In this document: one piece after another, positions 38,600-48,720 of the stretch
How positions within the stretch are numbered: position 1 is the first letter of the stretch
How the letters are laid out: the number at the start of each line of letters is the position of its first letter
Assembly: GCA_024644235.1 (NCBI GenBank)
Contig: JAHELJ010000007.1
Coordinates: 25,149-89,148, forward strand
Length of the DNA: 64,000 nucleotides
Direction of reading: 5' to 3'
Origin: Lewinellaceae bacterium
GTDB taxonomy: Bacteria > Bacteroidota > Bacteroidia > Chitinophagales > Saprospiraceae
Translations under genes and position numbers: made by a program
Notes under the pieces: generated by a model
What the model was told of the DNA's origin: nothing
What the model saw: only the letters and a program-made list of their open reading frames with translations
Database searches by the model: none

Positions 38600-41500
38600 A
38601 TGAGGCTTCTGGTTGCACTATCGCTTGTGTACTTTATCACCGATTCTACCCAAAGCCAGATTAATGCCAAGCTGATGCGCTACCTTGACGTATCCGGTAC
38701 GCAAATTACCTTTGTATATGGAGGAGATATCTGGCTGGTCCCAAAGTCTGGCGGCCTCGCAACCCAGCTTACCCACTCCCCAGGAGAAGAAAGCTGGCCA
38801 CGGTTTTCACCCGATGGCCAGACAATCGGTTATACAGCAAGCTATCATGGCAATCTTGATATCTACACCATTCCTGTTACCGGTGGTATCCCTGAAAGAG
38901 TGACCTATGGATCTCATCCGGATCGAATGTTGGATTGGCATCCCTCCGGAGATCAGATATTGTTTGCTTCCCGAAGGGAGATCGGGCAAAGGAGGGCGCG
39001 GCAATTCTTTGCGGTTGATAAATCTGGTGGCTTCCCCCAAAAGCTGGCCATACCTTATGGTGAGCTTGCCAGTTTCTCGCCCGATGGAAACAGTTTAGCT
39101 TACATCACCAAGATCACCGAGAGCTACCCTTTTAAGCGATATCGCGGAGGTCTCTCATCCGATATATTGCTGTACGATCTCAGTAATAACACAGTTGAAA
39201 ACATCACCAATAATCACGCGAATGACGGCAAGCCTGCCTGGGTTGATCACCGCGTTTTCTTCCTTTCTGATCAAGCTGACGATATGCGTAGGAACATCTG
39301 GATGTTTGATACAAATGACAAAACAAGCAGACAACTTACCACATTCAATGACTTTGACATAACCTATATGTCAACAGGACCAGAAGATCTAGTTTTTGAA
39401 AATGGCGGCACACTCTACCTGATGAATCTCTCTACTCTGGAGTACCATCCAGTAGAAGTACAGATAGTCAGCGACCTCACTGCTGAAATCGGCCGACCGG
39501 TAGATCTCAGCAACGACATCCAAAATGTGACACCATCACCTGATGGAAAAAGGGTGGTATTCGAAGCGAGAGGAGAGCTATTGAATGCGCCTGTAAAAGA
39601 TGGCTATGTAGTAAATCTCACTCAATCCAGCAGTGCCTTTGATCGTGATCCTTCCTGGTCTCCGGATGGTAAGTCGATCGCGTTCTGGAGCGACCGTTCG
39701 GGAGAGTATGAAATTTATCTACAAGATAGTCGTGACCACAGCACGGTGCGTAAGCTGACTTCAAGACAAGGTGGTTTTGGGTATACCTTATACTGGTCAC
39801 CAGATAGTAAGTATCTGGCCTTTGTCGATGAGAAAAATGACATCAATCTAGTTGAGGCATCTACCGGAACAACCTCGAAAGTAGATAACCTGATTTGGCA
39901 CCAAACCCATCCGGGAAAAGATAACTATCCCCTTGCGTGGTCACCTGATTCAAAATATCTAGCCTATCACCTCACTCAGGAAAATGCGAATGATGCCATC
40001 TTCCTACACGATGTCGAAGAGAATTCGAGGCATCAAATCACAAGTGGCTATTTCGATGACTTCGGACCTGTTTTTAGCCCTGATGGCAAGTATCTCTTCT
40101 ATCGCACCGACCGTAATTTCGATGCTGCCTATTCAGATCTGAGCGATGGTACTTGGATTTATCCCAATGCCACTCAGATAGCAAGCATAAGTCTTATGAA
40201 GAGCACTCCCGTCTTATTACCGACTAAGAATGATCAGATTGAGATTGAAGAAAATGACAAGGAAGAAAAGTCCGATGAAAAAGAGCATGGCGAACAAGAA
40301 AAAGAGGGCGAAAAAGGAGATGAGAATATTGAGGAAGCAATCACCCAGATAGACTTTGACGACATTGAATCCAGGTTGCGCCTTCTACCACCTAAAGCAG
40401 GGAATATTGGCACATTAATTCCAATTGAAGGCAAACTCGTTTACGTGCGCATTCCCAACACCGGTTCAGATGAGCAATCTGCCTCTTTGGTTATCTATGA
40501 CTTTGAGGAGCGAGAAGAAAAGACGATCATGGAAGACATTCAGGGAGTCGGGGTGGTTGGAAATGGAAGTCAGCTGCTGGTAAGAAGTAAAGGCAGGTAT
40601 GGCATAGTAAAAGCTGCTCCAGGGCAGAAAATCGAAGACGCCATTCCAACGGATGGCCTGAATATGAACCTGATTCCCAAGGAAGAATGGCAACAGATTT
40701 TTACCGATACCTGGCGACGGCACCGTGACTTCTTCTATGACCCCAACATGCATGGTCTTGATTGGAATGCTCTTCGCGAAAGATATGGAGCCCTTGTAGA
40801 AGATGCGCGAACCCGGTGGGATATAAGTAATATCCAGTCCGATTTGGCATCCGAACTAAGTGCCGGTCACACTTACACCAGCGGAGGTGACACAGAAGAT
40901 TTTCCAAGACGCAGTACCGGCTTTCTCGGAATCGATTGGGATCAGAAAGATGGCAAATACCTCGTAAAACGTATCGTCCGTCCGGCCAGCTGGGATGTCG
41001 AGGCGCGTTCACCATTAGATGAGCCTGGTATTGATATAAGTGCCGGCGATTTCATTCTATCGGTAAATGGCGTTGATCTGGATCCCTCCAAAGATCCTTA
41101 TGCAGCATTTGACGGTCTCAGCGGAAAGACAATTGGATTGGAAGTCAGCAAGACCGGCAATTCCGACGATAAGATGATCCTTACGGTGAAGTGCCTTACG
41201 CCTTCTCAGGAAAATCAACTCAGACACCTCGAATGGATTGAGGACAACCGTAAAATGGTCGATAAATTATCAAACGGACAGCTGGGATATGTGTACATGT
41301 CAAATACCGGAGGGCGGGGCCAACTGGAACTTGTTAGTATGTACTATGGACAATTGGATAAAAAAGGATTCATTATCGATGAACGCTTTAATGGAGGCGG
41401 ACAGCTTGCTGATCGTTTTCTTGAACTTATGCAGCGTCCGGTAGTTTATAATCTGCATTGGCGCCATGGGAGAGATCATACTTATCCGATCAAAACCAAT

Positions 41501-41902
41501 ACCGGACCGAAAGGAATGCTAATAAACGGTTGGGCAGGTTCAGGTGGAGATGGATTACCCTGGGCATTTCAAGAGTTGAAAGCGGGACCGATAGTAGGTG
41601 AACGTACCCTTGGAATTCTGGTAGGTCCTGCCACCGGACACCGCCTGATTGATGGCGGTAGAATTACAGTGCCAGGAGCCCGACTATATGATAATGATGG
41701 ACACTGGTTTTGGGAAGGTGAAGGAGTCGCTCCAGATATTGAAGTTTGGGATGATCCTGCAATCCTGGTGCAGGGCCGCGACCCTCAAATCGAACGTGTG
41801 GTCGAAGAAGTACTTAAGATGCTCGAACAAAATCCTCCGTCAATGACTCCCGCTCCACCACTGGAAGACCGGACTGCTGAGGGTTTGAAAAAGAGCCGTT
41901 AA
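38600..41902 (+). CDS. Tricorn-type protease
   Basis: This is a 1100-residue protein from the ATG at 38600, which opens a signal peptide (MRLLVALSLVYFITDSTQSQ). It has WD40-like TolB propeller repeats (FSPDGQTIGYTAS, WSPDGKSIAFWSDRSG, FSPDGKYLFYRTD), an acidic Glu/Lys-rich linker at about 545-575, a PDZ domain (about 773-855) and a C-terminal S41 peptidase domain. The catalytic serine is Ser981 in GWAGSGGDG, and a histidine at 757 (AGHTY) fits the active-site helix. Tricorn proteins trim peptides. The predicted signal makes this one periplasmic. Confidence 0.93.
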   Translation: MRLLVALSLVYFITDSTQSQINAKLMRYLDVSGTQITFVYGGDIWLVPKSGGLATQLTHSPGEESWPRFSPDGQTIGYTASYHGNLDIYTIPVTGGIPERVTYGSHPDRMLDWHPSGDQILFASRREIGQRRARQFFAVDKSGGFPQKLAIPYGELASFSPDGNSLAYITKITESYPFKRYRGGLSSDILLYDLSNNTVENITNNHANDGKPAWVDHRVFFLSDQADDMRRNIWMFDTNDKTSRQLTTFNDFDITYMSTGPEDLVFENGGTLYLMNLSTLEYHPVEVQIVSDLTAEIGRPVDLSNDIQNVTPSPDGKRVVFEARGELLNAPVKDGYVVNLTQSSSAFDRDPSWSPDGKSIAFWSDRSGEYEIYLQDSRDHSTVRKLTSRQGGFGYTLYWSPDSKYLAFVDEKNDINLVEASTGTTSKVDNLIWHQTHPGKDNYPLAWSPDSKYLAYHLTQENANDAIFLHDVEENSRHQITSGYFDDFGPVFSPDGKYLFYRTDRNFDAAYSDLSDGTWIYPNATQIASISLMKSTPVLLPTKNDQIEIEENDKEEKSDEKEHGEQEKEGEKGDENIEEAITQIDFDDIESRLRLLPPKAGNIGTLIPIEGKLVYVRIPNTGSDEQSASLVIYDFEEREEKTIMEDIQGVGVVGNGSQLLVRSKGRYGIVKAAPGQKIEDAIPTDGLNMNLIPKEEWQQIFTDTWRRHRDFFYDPNMHGLDWNALRERYGALVEDARTRWDISNIQSDLASELSAGHTYTSGGDTEDFPRRSTGFLGIDWDQKDGKYLVKRIVRPASWDVEARSPLDEPGIDISAGDFILSVNGVDLDPSKDPYAAFDGLSGKTIGLEVSKTGNSDDKMILTVKCLTPSQENQLRHLEWIEDNRKMVDKLSNGQLGYVYMSNTGGRGQLELVSMYYGQLDKKGFIIDERFNGGGQLADRFLELMQRPVVYNLHWRHGRDHTYPIKTNTGPKGMLINGWAGSGGDGLPWAFQELKAGPIVGERTLGILVGPATGHRLIDGGRITVPGARLYDNDGHWFWEGEGVAPDIEVWDDPAILVQGRDPQIERVVEEVLKMLEQNPPSMTPAPPLEDRTAEGLKKSR

Positions 41903-41960
41903 GCAATTCTGTCCGAAAGCTCGTTTCAGATCGCTCTGCCCTGATTTAGGATTAAGATTC

Positions 41961-42338
41961 TTAAGACTCTACTCCAACTTCCTGCAGAGGAGTCAGAACT
42001 TTGTTAAGCTCTTCCATCCCAGCCTGCTCAATCTGCCGCAACGAGTGCGCAGCCCGTCTGCTACCGGCTTGTATGAATTTGAATATACCGGTACTGGTAG
42101 CGACATAAGATCCAGCAAACAATGCTACTATCATGAAGAAATCACCGATTGTACCTTGAGTACTGGAAATGATGTCAACCATCATCTGACCGGCCCATGA
42201 GCTAGCGGTTATTGCTGCTCCGGAGGCCAACATGGCAATCTTAGTACCTAAACCAAGGATGAAGACTGATCCTGCCAGCAAGCAAGCTATTCCAATTCCA
42301 AAGTCTTTGGTCCAATTAGAATGTTTTGAATTGTTCAT
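41961..42338 (-). CDS. Small membrane protein of unknown function
   Basis: This 125-residue protein has two or three hydrophobic stretches (FGIGIACLLAGSVFILGLG, IAMLASGAAITASSWAG, FFMIVALFAGSYVATSTGIF). An amphipathic C-terminal helix follows (RRAAHSLRQIEQAGMEELNKVL). I do not recognise a family. It converges on the Tricorn gene and is preceded by a ~490-base gene-free stretch, so it is probably expressed alone. Confidence 0.6.
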   Translation of the reverse strand: MNNSKHSNWTKDFGIGIACLLAGSVFILGLGTKIAMLASGAAITASSWAGQMMVDIISSTQGTIGDFFMIVALFAGSYVATSTGIFKFIQAGSRRAAHSLRQIEQAGMEELNKVLTPLQEVGVES

Positions 42339-42830
42339 ATCTCACGATCATTTTTAGTTATCACTTTATTGCGATCGGAGAACTATGGTTACCCGGTCAA
42401 CTCAAATCTTTCTCAGAATTGACCTGTAAGATGCATGATCATACATCTATGGTATGACGGATGATTAAGGAAGATCCACAAATAAAGAGATAATGAAAAA
42501 GAAGGCTGGAACTTTGTGTTAGCCTCCAGGGAGCATTCATTTTCTCATGATCTTTCTAAATCATTCTACTAAATTGACCGGAAAACAGATAGAGGGATCT
42601 AGTAGATCTCTTATTGCCACTTTCATGCCAAAAATTTGAATTTCACGAGGAACCGGAGCAATATTATAGTACTGAGCTGAAAAACTGACAAGATAAACTG
42701 GATTTGGTGACATCTGTCACTGTCAGTGCAATATGCTAAATGATACTAGACACAGGCTCATTCATCCTTGCGTCGATTTGATTTTTACATTAATATCAGG
42801 CTCGATACCTACATAAGCATTAAATCGAAC
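42339..42830. other. Gene-free intergenic stretch with two inverted repeats
   Basis: This 492-base divergent region lies between the small membrane protein and the amidohydrolase. It contains a perfect palindrome GTGACA-TC-TGTCAC at 42707-42720 and arms GATCTA / TAGATC at 42597-42609. Very short frames at 42461-42540 have no supporting features. The 42707 palindrome, about 110 bases upstream of the amidohydrolase start, is the best operator candidate. Confidence 0.4.
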
Positions 42831-44894
42831 ATGAAAATGCACCTGATAGCACTATTTATTTCCATCATTTGCACGGTAAGCTGGTCAGTAAAGGACAATC
42901 TGCAAATACAAGAAAATTATTCTATTAGGGCCAGTCCCGACATCATCTATCACGGTGGCCACATCGTTACGATGGATGATGCACAACCTGTGGCTGAAGC
43001 TATCGCTATAGAGGGGGACAAGATAGTCGCCGTAGGGTCAAACAACGAAATCTTGAGCATGCAAGAATTATCCACCCAAATTGTTGATCTTCATGGACTT
43101 ACAATGCTACCAGGTTTTAACGACGCCCATTGTCATTGGTTTAGCTGGCGTCAGCATGTGTGTACCGCATATGAGGAAGATATCGTTACTCATCCTGAGC
43201 TGGAAGCGATTATGGAAATGTTGTCTGCCAATGGCTGGACCAGTATATCCGAACTGGCATTTGGACGGCCCAATGACGGTAGTATTGAACATCTCCAAAA
43301 TGCTCAGGCTTTGGAAGCAGCGGGCAAGCTATCAGTCAGAGTAAATGGATATTGGGGCACAATCGCTGACGTAGAAACATTAAATGCCTTTGCCGATCAC
43401 CCACCTGATCGAATTTACTCAGATCGAATCAGAGCCCAGGGGATCAAGATGTATGTGGATGATCCTTTTGGTACTTCAGATATCTTAACTCAGGAAGAGG
43501 CCAATGCTATTGCGATCCGGGCCCATACCGATGGCTGGCAAATCGCAGTTCATGCTGTCAATATCAGTGGAATCGAAAAAATGCTGAATGCATTTGAATT
43601 GGTACTCGGAGCGGAAAACAATGATAAATACCGGCATCGAATTGAGCACGCTGTAAAGGTGACCGATAATCAGCTGGAACGAATGCTTTCAAAAGGCATC
43701 ATTGCCTCCTTTCAAATCATGGGACCTCCCGACTGGCCTGAGCAACAAACTCATATGGATCATCTGTCCAACACCAATCCTCAACTCCAGATGCGATGGC
43801 GTGAATTCGTAGATGCTGATCTGCCTAGTGTGGCCAGCACCGATGCACCATTTAACAATACTACCTGCGACTACAATCCCTTCAGGGCTATCCATCAGGG
43901 AGTGACCCGGATGGGATATCTGGATAGAGAACATGCTCAATGGGAATTAGATCAGAAACTCACAATTGCTCAGTGTGTCAAACTATTGACTATTGACGCA
44001 GCTTACGCCACAAAGGAAGAAGATATTAAAGGGAGCCTTAGCCCTGGCAAATATGCCGATCTCATAGTGGTATCCTCCAATCCTCTTGATTACGAAAATA
44101 ATCCCGATCTGCTTTTCGATATCGAAGTCATCCAGACAATGGTTGGGGGAGAAATTGAGTTCTGCCGAGACCTGCTTTGTTCTAGTCTCTGCGAAGAAAA
44201 AGAGTCGTTCAAAAATGAACTTGGTACCATTACCGTATCCAGAACGGAACCGGGCAATCCAGCTGCTCAGGCTTTTGATGATGATCTGGGCTCGATTTGG
44301 TCTGCAGGTAGCGGCTCCCCTCAGTGGGTTCAGATTGACTTTGAAAGAGACCGGATTGTCAGGCAGATTGAATTAGTAGTGTCTCAGTTTCCCGATGGAT
44401 CAACTGCTCATAATCTGGAGGGAGCCAGGGATGGCAACAATTGTAATCTTACTCTTCTTAAGCGCTTTGAGCAGGTCACAAGAGATATGGACATATTAAT
44501 ATATCAACCGGTGGTACCGGACACATTGCGTTATCTACGTCTCGAAACCGTGAGTAGTCCCAGTTGGGTTTCCTGGTATGAAATTCGGGTTGATCTTGAA
44601 GAAGGAACAGTTGCTACCCTTACCCCTACTGAAATAACGAGACTCTACCTGGGACCAGTACCTTCAGCGGGAGCAATTGATCTAGATCTTGAATTGGCAA
44701 AGGATTCTAGGCTAATCATTGATCTGTTAAATGCCCAGGGAATAATTGTGGATAATATTCTTTCTCGTCAGACTACCACGGGTCGAATAAGAGAAAGAAT
44801 CAATGCAAATCATGAATTATCAGCCGGATTGTACCTTATCAGAATACAAACTGAAACCGGAAAACTCACTAAACGAATTGTCATAGTCGAGTAA
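42831..44894 (+). CDS. Amidohydrolase with discoidin domain and T9SS sorting tail
   Basis: This is a 687-residue protein from MKMHLIALFISIIC at 42831. After a signal peptide comes an Amidohydro_3 domain (FNDAHCHW; IAVHAVN; RIEHAVKV; ASTDAPFNNT). Relative to the 32.8 kb paralogue it lacks the long insert after the first HxH motif. An F5/8 type C (discoidin-like) module follows at about 475-610 (AQAFDDDLGSIWSAG). A Por-secretion C-terminal sorting domain ends it (SAGLYLIRIQTETGKLTKRIVIVE). It is therefore expected at the cell surface or outside the cell. Confidence 0.87.
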   Translation: MKMHLIALFISIICTVSWSVKDNLQIQENYSIRASPDIIYHGGHIVTMDDAQPVAEAIAIEGDKIVAVGSNNEILSMQELSTQIVDLHGLTMLPGFNDAHCHWFSWRQHVCTAYEEDIVTHPELEAIMEMLSANGWTSISELAFGRPNDGSIEHLQNAQALEAAGKLSVRVNGYWGTIADVETLNAFADHPPDRIYSDRIRAQGIKMYVDDPFGTSDILTQEEANAIAIRAHTDGWQIAVHAVNISGIEKMLNAFELVLGAENNDKYRHRIEHAVKVTDNQLERMLSKGIIASFQIMGPPDWPEQQTHMDHLSNTNPQLQMRWREFVDADLPSVASTDAPFNNTTCDYNPFRAIHQGVTRMGYLDREHAQWELDQKLTIAQCVKLLTIDAAYATKEEDIKGSLSPGKYADLIVVSSNPLDYENNPDLLFDIEVIQTMVGGEIEFCRDLLCSSLCEEKESFKNELGTITVSRTEPGNPAAQAFDDDLGSIWSAGSGSPQWVQIDFERDRIVRQIELVVSQFPDGSTAHNLEGARDGNNCNLTLLKRFEQVTRDMDILIYQPVVPDTLRYLRLETVSSPSWVSWYEIRVDLEEGTVATLTPTEITRLYLGPVPSAGAIDLDLELAKDSRLIIDLLNAQGIIVDNILSRQTTTGRIRERINANHELSAGLYLIRIQTETGKLTKRIVIVE

Positions 44895-44950
44895 AACGGT
44901 AAATAACCATGCAATTCTCAACCGTTGCAATCGGATAACTTAGGTTAGAA

Positions 44951-46123
44951 CTATCTAAGTAGCAGCTCCAAGGGCAGATCATCCTCCATAAGATGATCCG
45001 AGACCTTCATATTCATTTCTTCCCAATACTCATCCGACATAAAACTATAAGCTGTTGGCTTGAACTCACCAACGATTCCTACATTTGCCTTCGTCGGAAC
45101 CTCCATATCCAACAGCCAGTAAACAGCATTGACATACATTCTTCGTGTTCCCTCTGCGAGAAGATCAGTTGATGCCCCTATGGTGGCCACGAATGCCTTT
45201 CCCATTTTTCCGGCCGGGATCTGATAAGATTTCGTCCAAGCTACCGGCATCATGGGATCATTTGGATTCATATCGTCTTCTCGTGCAGTATTCCTGATTG
45301 CGACTTCTGAATCATCGGCACGCATGCCAAACAACCGGTCACTTTCATCATACTCTCCGGCCCTATTCATTACTTGTCCAAGAATGATGGGTTGGGAATC
45401 CCCCGGTAAAGGCAGTCTCACTCCGTATACATCAGTTGGACCCCAAATATCACCATCAGTCAGGCCGCTTGATATGGGGTGATCCTCAGCTCCGGGAGCA
45501 ATGATTCCCCGGGTACTTTGGTGTTTATGATGTCCATGATGACTGATCCATTTTTCTCCCAAGACCAACCGACCAAATCCACCATGCCATTCCTCCATCG
45601 GGCCTTCGTAAAAATTACCGTAGTGATACCATTTGCTGGTAGAATCTTCCACATTGAATGCATGAGTAGCTGTTCTGATGCCAATCAGTGGTTTTCCACT
45701 CTTGAGAAAGTTTTCAAAGTGCTGCATTTGATCATCGGGCAAGTCTCTGAAGCGAGTGAATAAGATCATCAGATCTGCATCATCAAGCATTTCCATTCCC
45801 GGAATATTATTGAGATACTTAGGCTTTACTACACCAGGTTCAGCCGGATTTTGTGCGAACAGTACCGTACAATTGAACCCATGTCGTACTGACAATATCT
45901 TACCCAGTTGAGGTAATGCCTCTTCAGATCGATACTCCTCGTCCCCGCTCACCAAAACAATGTGTTTTCCCTTACCCGGTCCACTTTCACCGGTGTAGCT
46001 AACCCATTGTGGAGGTCCTGTATCTGTTTCTGTGGATTGACTTTGGTCCTCGCCGGACTTGCATGCCCAAAGGAACACGCATACGGTAAAAAGCAGTAGA
46101 TGCTGGTTGGTCATCATATTCAA
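44951..46123 (-). CDS. ThuA domain lipoprotein
   Basis: This 390-residue protein has a lipoprotein signal (LLLFTVCVFLWAC). The ThuA-like (trehalose utilisation, glutamine amidotransferase-like fold) domain shows VLVSGDEEYRSEEALPQLG, LIGIRTATHAF and WHGGFGRLVLGEKW. Many exported ThuA proteins in Bacteroidota accompany sugar dehydrogenases and DUF1080 proteins. The window has a DUF1080 fusion, but it is 22 kb away. It is monocistronic by position; the stop converges on the amidohydrolase gene. Confidence 0.88.
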   Translation of the reverse strand: MNMMTNQHLLLFTVCVFLWACKSGEDQSQSTETDTGPPQWVSYTGESGPGKGKHIVLVSGDEEYRSEEALPQLGKILSVRHGFNCTVLFAQNPAEPGVVKPKYLNNIPGMEMLDDADLMILFTRFRDLPDDQMQHFENFLKSGKPLIGIRTATHAFNVEDSTSKWYHYGNFYEGPMEEWHGGFGRLVLGEKWISHHGHHKHQSTRGIIAPGAEDHPISSGLTDGDIWGPTDVYGVRLPLPGDSQPIILGQVMNRAGEYDESDRLFGMRADDSEVAIRNTAREDDMNPNDPMMPVAWTKSYQIPAGKMGKAFVATIGASTDLLAEGTRRMYVNAVYWLLDMEVPTKANVGIVGEFKPTAYSFMSDEYWEEMNMKVSDHLMEDDLPLELLLR

Positions 46124-46172
46124 ATCTTGAACATGAAGATAGGGTAAGAATCAGTATTCTGCTAATGGCCCT

Positions 46173-46895
46173 TTAGACAAGGGTACGCTCTTGGACAGGT
46201 AAATGAGGAGTAATGTTAAAAGAAGACATGGTGAGACGATCACCATCAAAGAGAAATTCAGTTATAGCTGTGTTGCGTACAACGGTATTAAGTTGGGCCA
46301 GTCGAGCATTATCGGACATGGCAAGTCCATAGCCAACAGCCGCAGACATGGTACCACCGGAAGTGAAGACTCCTACTGTATGACCATTTCTTGATTGATT
46401 AAGGATTTCAGTAAAACCCTGATTGACTCTTTTGCGAAATGAAATCCAATCTTCAAAATCAGTTGGATGTTCAACCGTTAGTGTACCAGTTGCCCACCGG
46501 GGCATGAAGTAATCAAAGGTGCGAAGATGGATCTTTCTGCTGAGGGATGCATCGCGGGCAGCCTCAGCCTTCCATGTCCGTATCTTATCATCCGTTTCAA
46601 TCAAAGCGGGAAGCAAATGTCTCAAAACCTCGGCTCCCCGATGTTCTTGAAAAGAGGATGATTCTATGGATGTGGGAAAAGAGATTTGAGAAGATTCATA
46701 AACGATTTGTACTTGCTCCAGGGTTTGCTTGTGTCTCTTAGCGGGACCCACGTATATTTTGTCAAAACGGATACCCTCACTGAGCAGGTGGATCCCCAAT
46801 TTGTTGGCCTGCAGATATCCCAATTTCGATAACTGATCGTAGTTGCCAGTTCCGAAGGATGCCTGTGCGTGACGGATAAAGAGTATGCGACCCAT
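46173..46895 (-). CDS. Histidine phosphatase superfamily protein (phosphoglycerate-mutase-like)
   Basis: This is a 240-residue protein from MGRILFIRHAQASFG at 46895; the frame is open 27 codons higher but that region overlaps the divergent SDR gene. The catalytic RHA motif (RHAQASFG, nucleophilic His at residue 9) and the later HTVGVFTSGGTMSA with its second histidine define the family. The substrate is not evident: it could be a sugar phosphate or a phosphoprotein. It diverges from the SDR gene with about 53 bases between the two starts. Confidence 0.88.
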   Translation of the reverse strand: MGRILFIRHAQASFGTGNYDQLSKLGYLQANKLGIHLLSEGIRFDKIYVGPAKRHKQTLEQVQIVYESSQISFPTSIESSSFQEHRGAEVLRHLLPALIETDDKIRTWKAEAARDASLSRKIHLRTFDYFMPRWATGTLTVEHPTDFEDWISFRKRVNQGFTEILNQSRNGHTVGVFTSGGTMSAAVGYGLAMSDNARLAQLNTVVRNTAITEFLFDGDRLTMSSFNITPHLPVQERTLV

Positions 46896-46948
46896 GAATG
46901 ATTGACGGGAATTGCTAATTTGGAACGGCCAAAAATACAACAATTGGA

Positions 46949-47689
46949 ATGAAAAGATTAGAGGGTCAATATGCATTCATCACTGGAGCCGGGAAAGGAA
47001 TAGGAAAAGCGGTTGCCAGTCTATTCGCCGAAGAAGGTGCAACAGTTTTCTTGATAGATATCCTTAACGAAGTGAATGAAGTGGCTGATGAAATCAGAGG
47101 TCAGAATCTGAAAGCCGAATCATTTGTCGTTGATGTGCGTGATCGCCAAAAACTTAAGTCGCTAGTAGAATCAATTATCTCGCAGCACGGTAAGATTGAC
47201 ATATTGATCAATAATGCTGGCATCATTCGAGACAGGACATTCCTGAAAATGTCGGATGATGAATGGCATGATGTGATGGACATAAATCTGAACAGTGTAT
47301 TTACCATCACTAAATTGATTCTACCCCATATGAAAGAATCTGGCTATGGGCGTATTGTCTCGGCTTCTTCGATTAACGGCTATGTAGGTACTTTCGGTCA
47401 AACCAATTATTCAAGTTCCAAGGCGGCGATAATAGGATTTACAAAATCACTCGCCAAGGAGGTTGGCAAATATGGAATCACTGTCAATGCTGTGGCACCT
47501 GGTTTTATTCAGACAGACATGACCGCATCCATGCCAGCCGCCGTGATTGAAGCCGGCATGGCAGCTATTCCGGTTGGACGAGCTGGACAACCGGAGGACG
47601 TAGCCCATGCCTATCTTTTTTTGGCATCCCGAGAGGCGGGATTTGTCAACGGCGAAATATTGAATGTGAATGGAGGTGTATATGCATGA
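46949..47689 (+). CDS. SDR family oxidoreductase (FabG-like)
   Basis: This 246-residue classic short-chain dehydrogenase/reductase has the cofactor motif TGAGKGIG (residues 13-20) and NNAG near residue 88. The catalytic Ser is in SASSIN, and Tyr-xxx-Lys appears as YSSSK. An acidic residue (FLIDI) after the second strand favours NAD(H). The start overlaps the divergent promoter of the phosphatase gene. A D-2-hydroxyacid dehydrogenase gene follows on the same strand 77 bases later. Confidence 0.92.
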   Translation: MKRLEGQYAFITGAGKGIGKAVASLFAEEGATVFLIDILNEVNEVADEIRGQNLKAESFVVDVRDRQKLKSLVESIISQHGKIDILINNAGIIRDRTFLKMSDDEWHDVMDINLNSVFTITKLILPHMKESGYGRIVSASSINGYVGTFGQTNYSSSKAAIIGFTKSLAKEVGKYGITVNAVAPGFIQTDMTASMPAAVIEAGMAAIPVGRAGQPEDVAHAYLFLASREAGFVNGEILNVNGGVYA

Positions 47690-47766
47690 ATTGGCGGATG
47701 CGACACTCTAATAAAATCGTCCGATAATAGAATTGCGAAATATCTTTTCTCAAAGTTCAAAACCTT

Positions 47767-48720
47767 ATGAGACCTAAGAAAGTTCTTGTTAGCCATATTG
47801 ACCGTCGGCCCTTTCAGTCAACTCTTAAACATGATGTGTCACTTCAATATTTGCAAGGAGAGGAAAGCCGCTACCCGCAAGTGCTTGATCAAATTTCAGA
47901 GTATGACGCACTGATAGCCGTTGAATTGGCAGTTGATGAAAGCCTGCTGGCCAAGGCTCAAAATCTCAAGATCGTGTCTAACTATGGAGTAGGCTACGAC
48001 AATGTAGATGTCATATCGGCAAAAGCCAGGGGCTGTGTTGTTTCAAATACTCCCAGGTCCACCGCAAGACCAACGGCTGTATTTGCCATATCACTTATTT
48101 TGTCGCTGCTTCGTAAAGTGACCTTGACAGATCGGCAAATAAGGGCTGGCAAAATCAAATCATTTAGCGACCCAAATGTACTTGGAACATCCCCGGAAGG
48201 AAAGATTCTTGGAATTGTCGGAATGGGACGAATCGGTAAAGAGTTGGCAATGATGGCTGCATCTATGGGAATGTCGGTGATCTATCATAACCGCAACAGA
48301 GTAGATAAAGAATTTGAAACAGTGTATCAATGCAGATATGTTGACCTGGATCAATTGGCAAAACACGCTGATGTGGTTTCGATCCATGTCCCTTTCACGA
48401 GTGCGACAGACCAATTGATTGATGCTCATTTCATAAGGAAAATGAAATCAACTGCATTTATCGTCAATACTGCCAGGGGAGGCGTGATGGACTACGATGC
48501 GCTGGGCATGGCATTGGAGGAAAGCAGAATTGCCGGAGCGGCTTTAGATGTTTTCCCTAACGAACCACAAATCCCTAAGGTTTTCCTTGAACTTGACACT
48601 GTCATACTTACCCCCCACAATGGGACCGGCACTATGGAGGCTCGCACACAGATGTTTGATGAAGCGTTGCAGAATGTCATCAATTTCTTTTCGGGGACTG
48701 AGTTCAACCAGGTGGTCTAA
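47767..48720 (+). CDS. D-2-hydroxyacid dehydrogenase family protein
   Basis: This 317-residue protein has the NAD-binding GMGRIGKELA motif (about residues 156-165) and the catalytic set Arg in NTARGG, Glu in FPNEPQIP and His in TPHNGT. This is the plan of 3-phosphoglycerate / glyoxylate / D-lactate dehydrogenases. The unusual STARPTAVFAISLILSLLRK replaces the common TAEHALALLLAL. The substrate is not fixed. Its stop overlaps the convergent isomerase gene by four bases. Confidence 0.9.
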   Translation: MRPKKVLVSHIDRRPFQSTLKHDVSLQYLQGEESRYPQVLDQISEYDALIAVELAVDESLLAKAQNLKIVSNYGVGYDNVDVISAKARGCVVSNTPRSTARPTAVFAISLILSLLRKVTLTDRQIRAGKIKSFSDPNVLGTSPEGKILGIVGMGRIGKELAMMAASMGMSVIYHNRNRVDKEFETVYQCRYVDLDQLAKHADVVSIHVPFTSATDQLIDAHFIRKMKSTAFIVNTARGGVMDYDALGMALEESRIAGAALDVFPNEPQIPKVFLELDTVILTPHNGTGTMEARTQMFDEALQNVINFFSGTEFNQVV

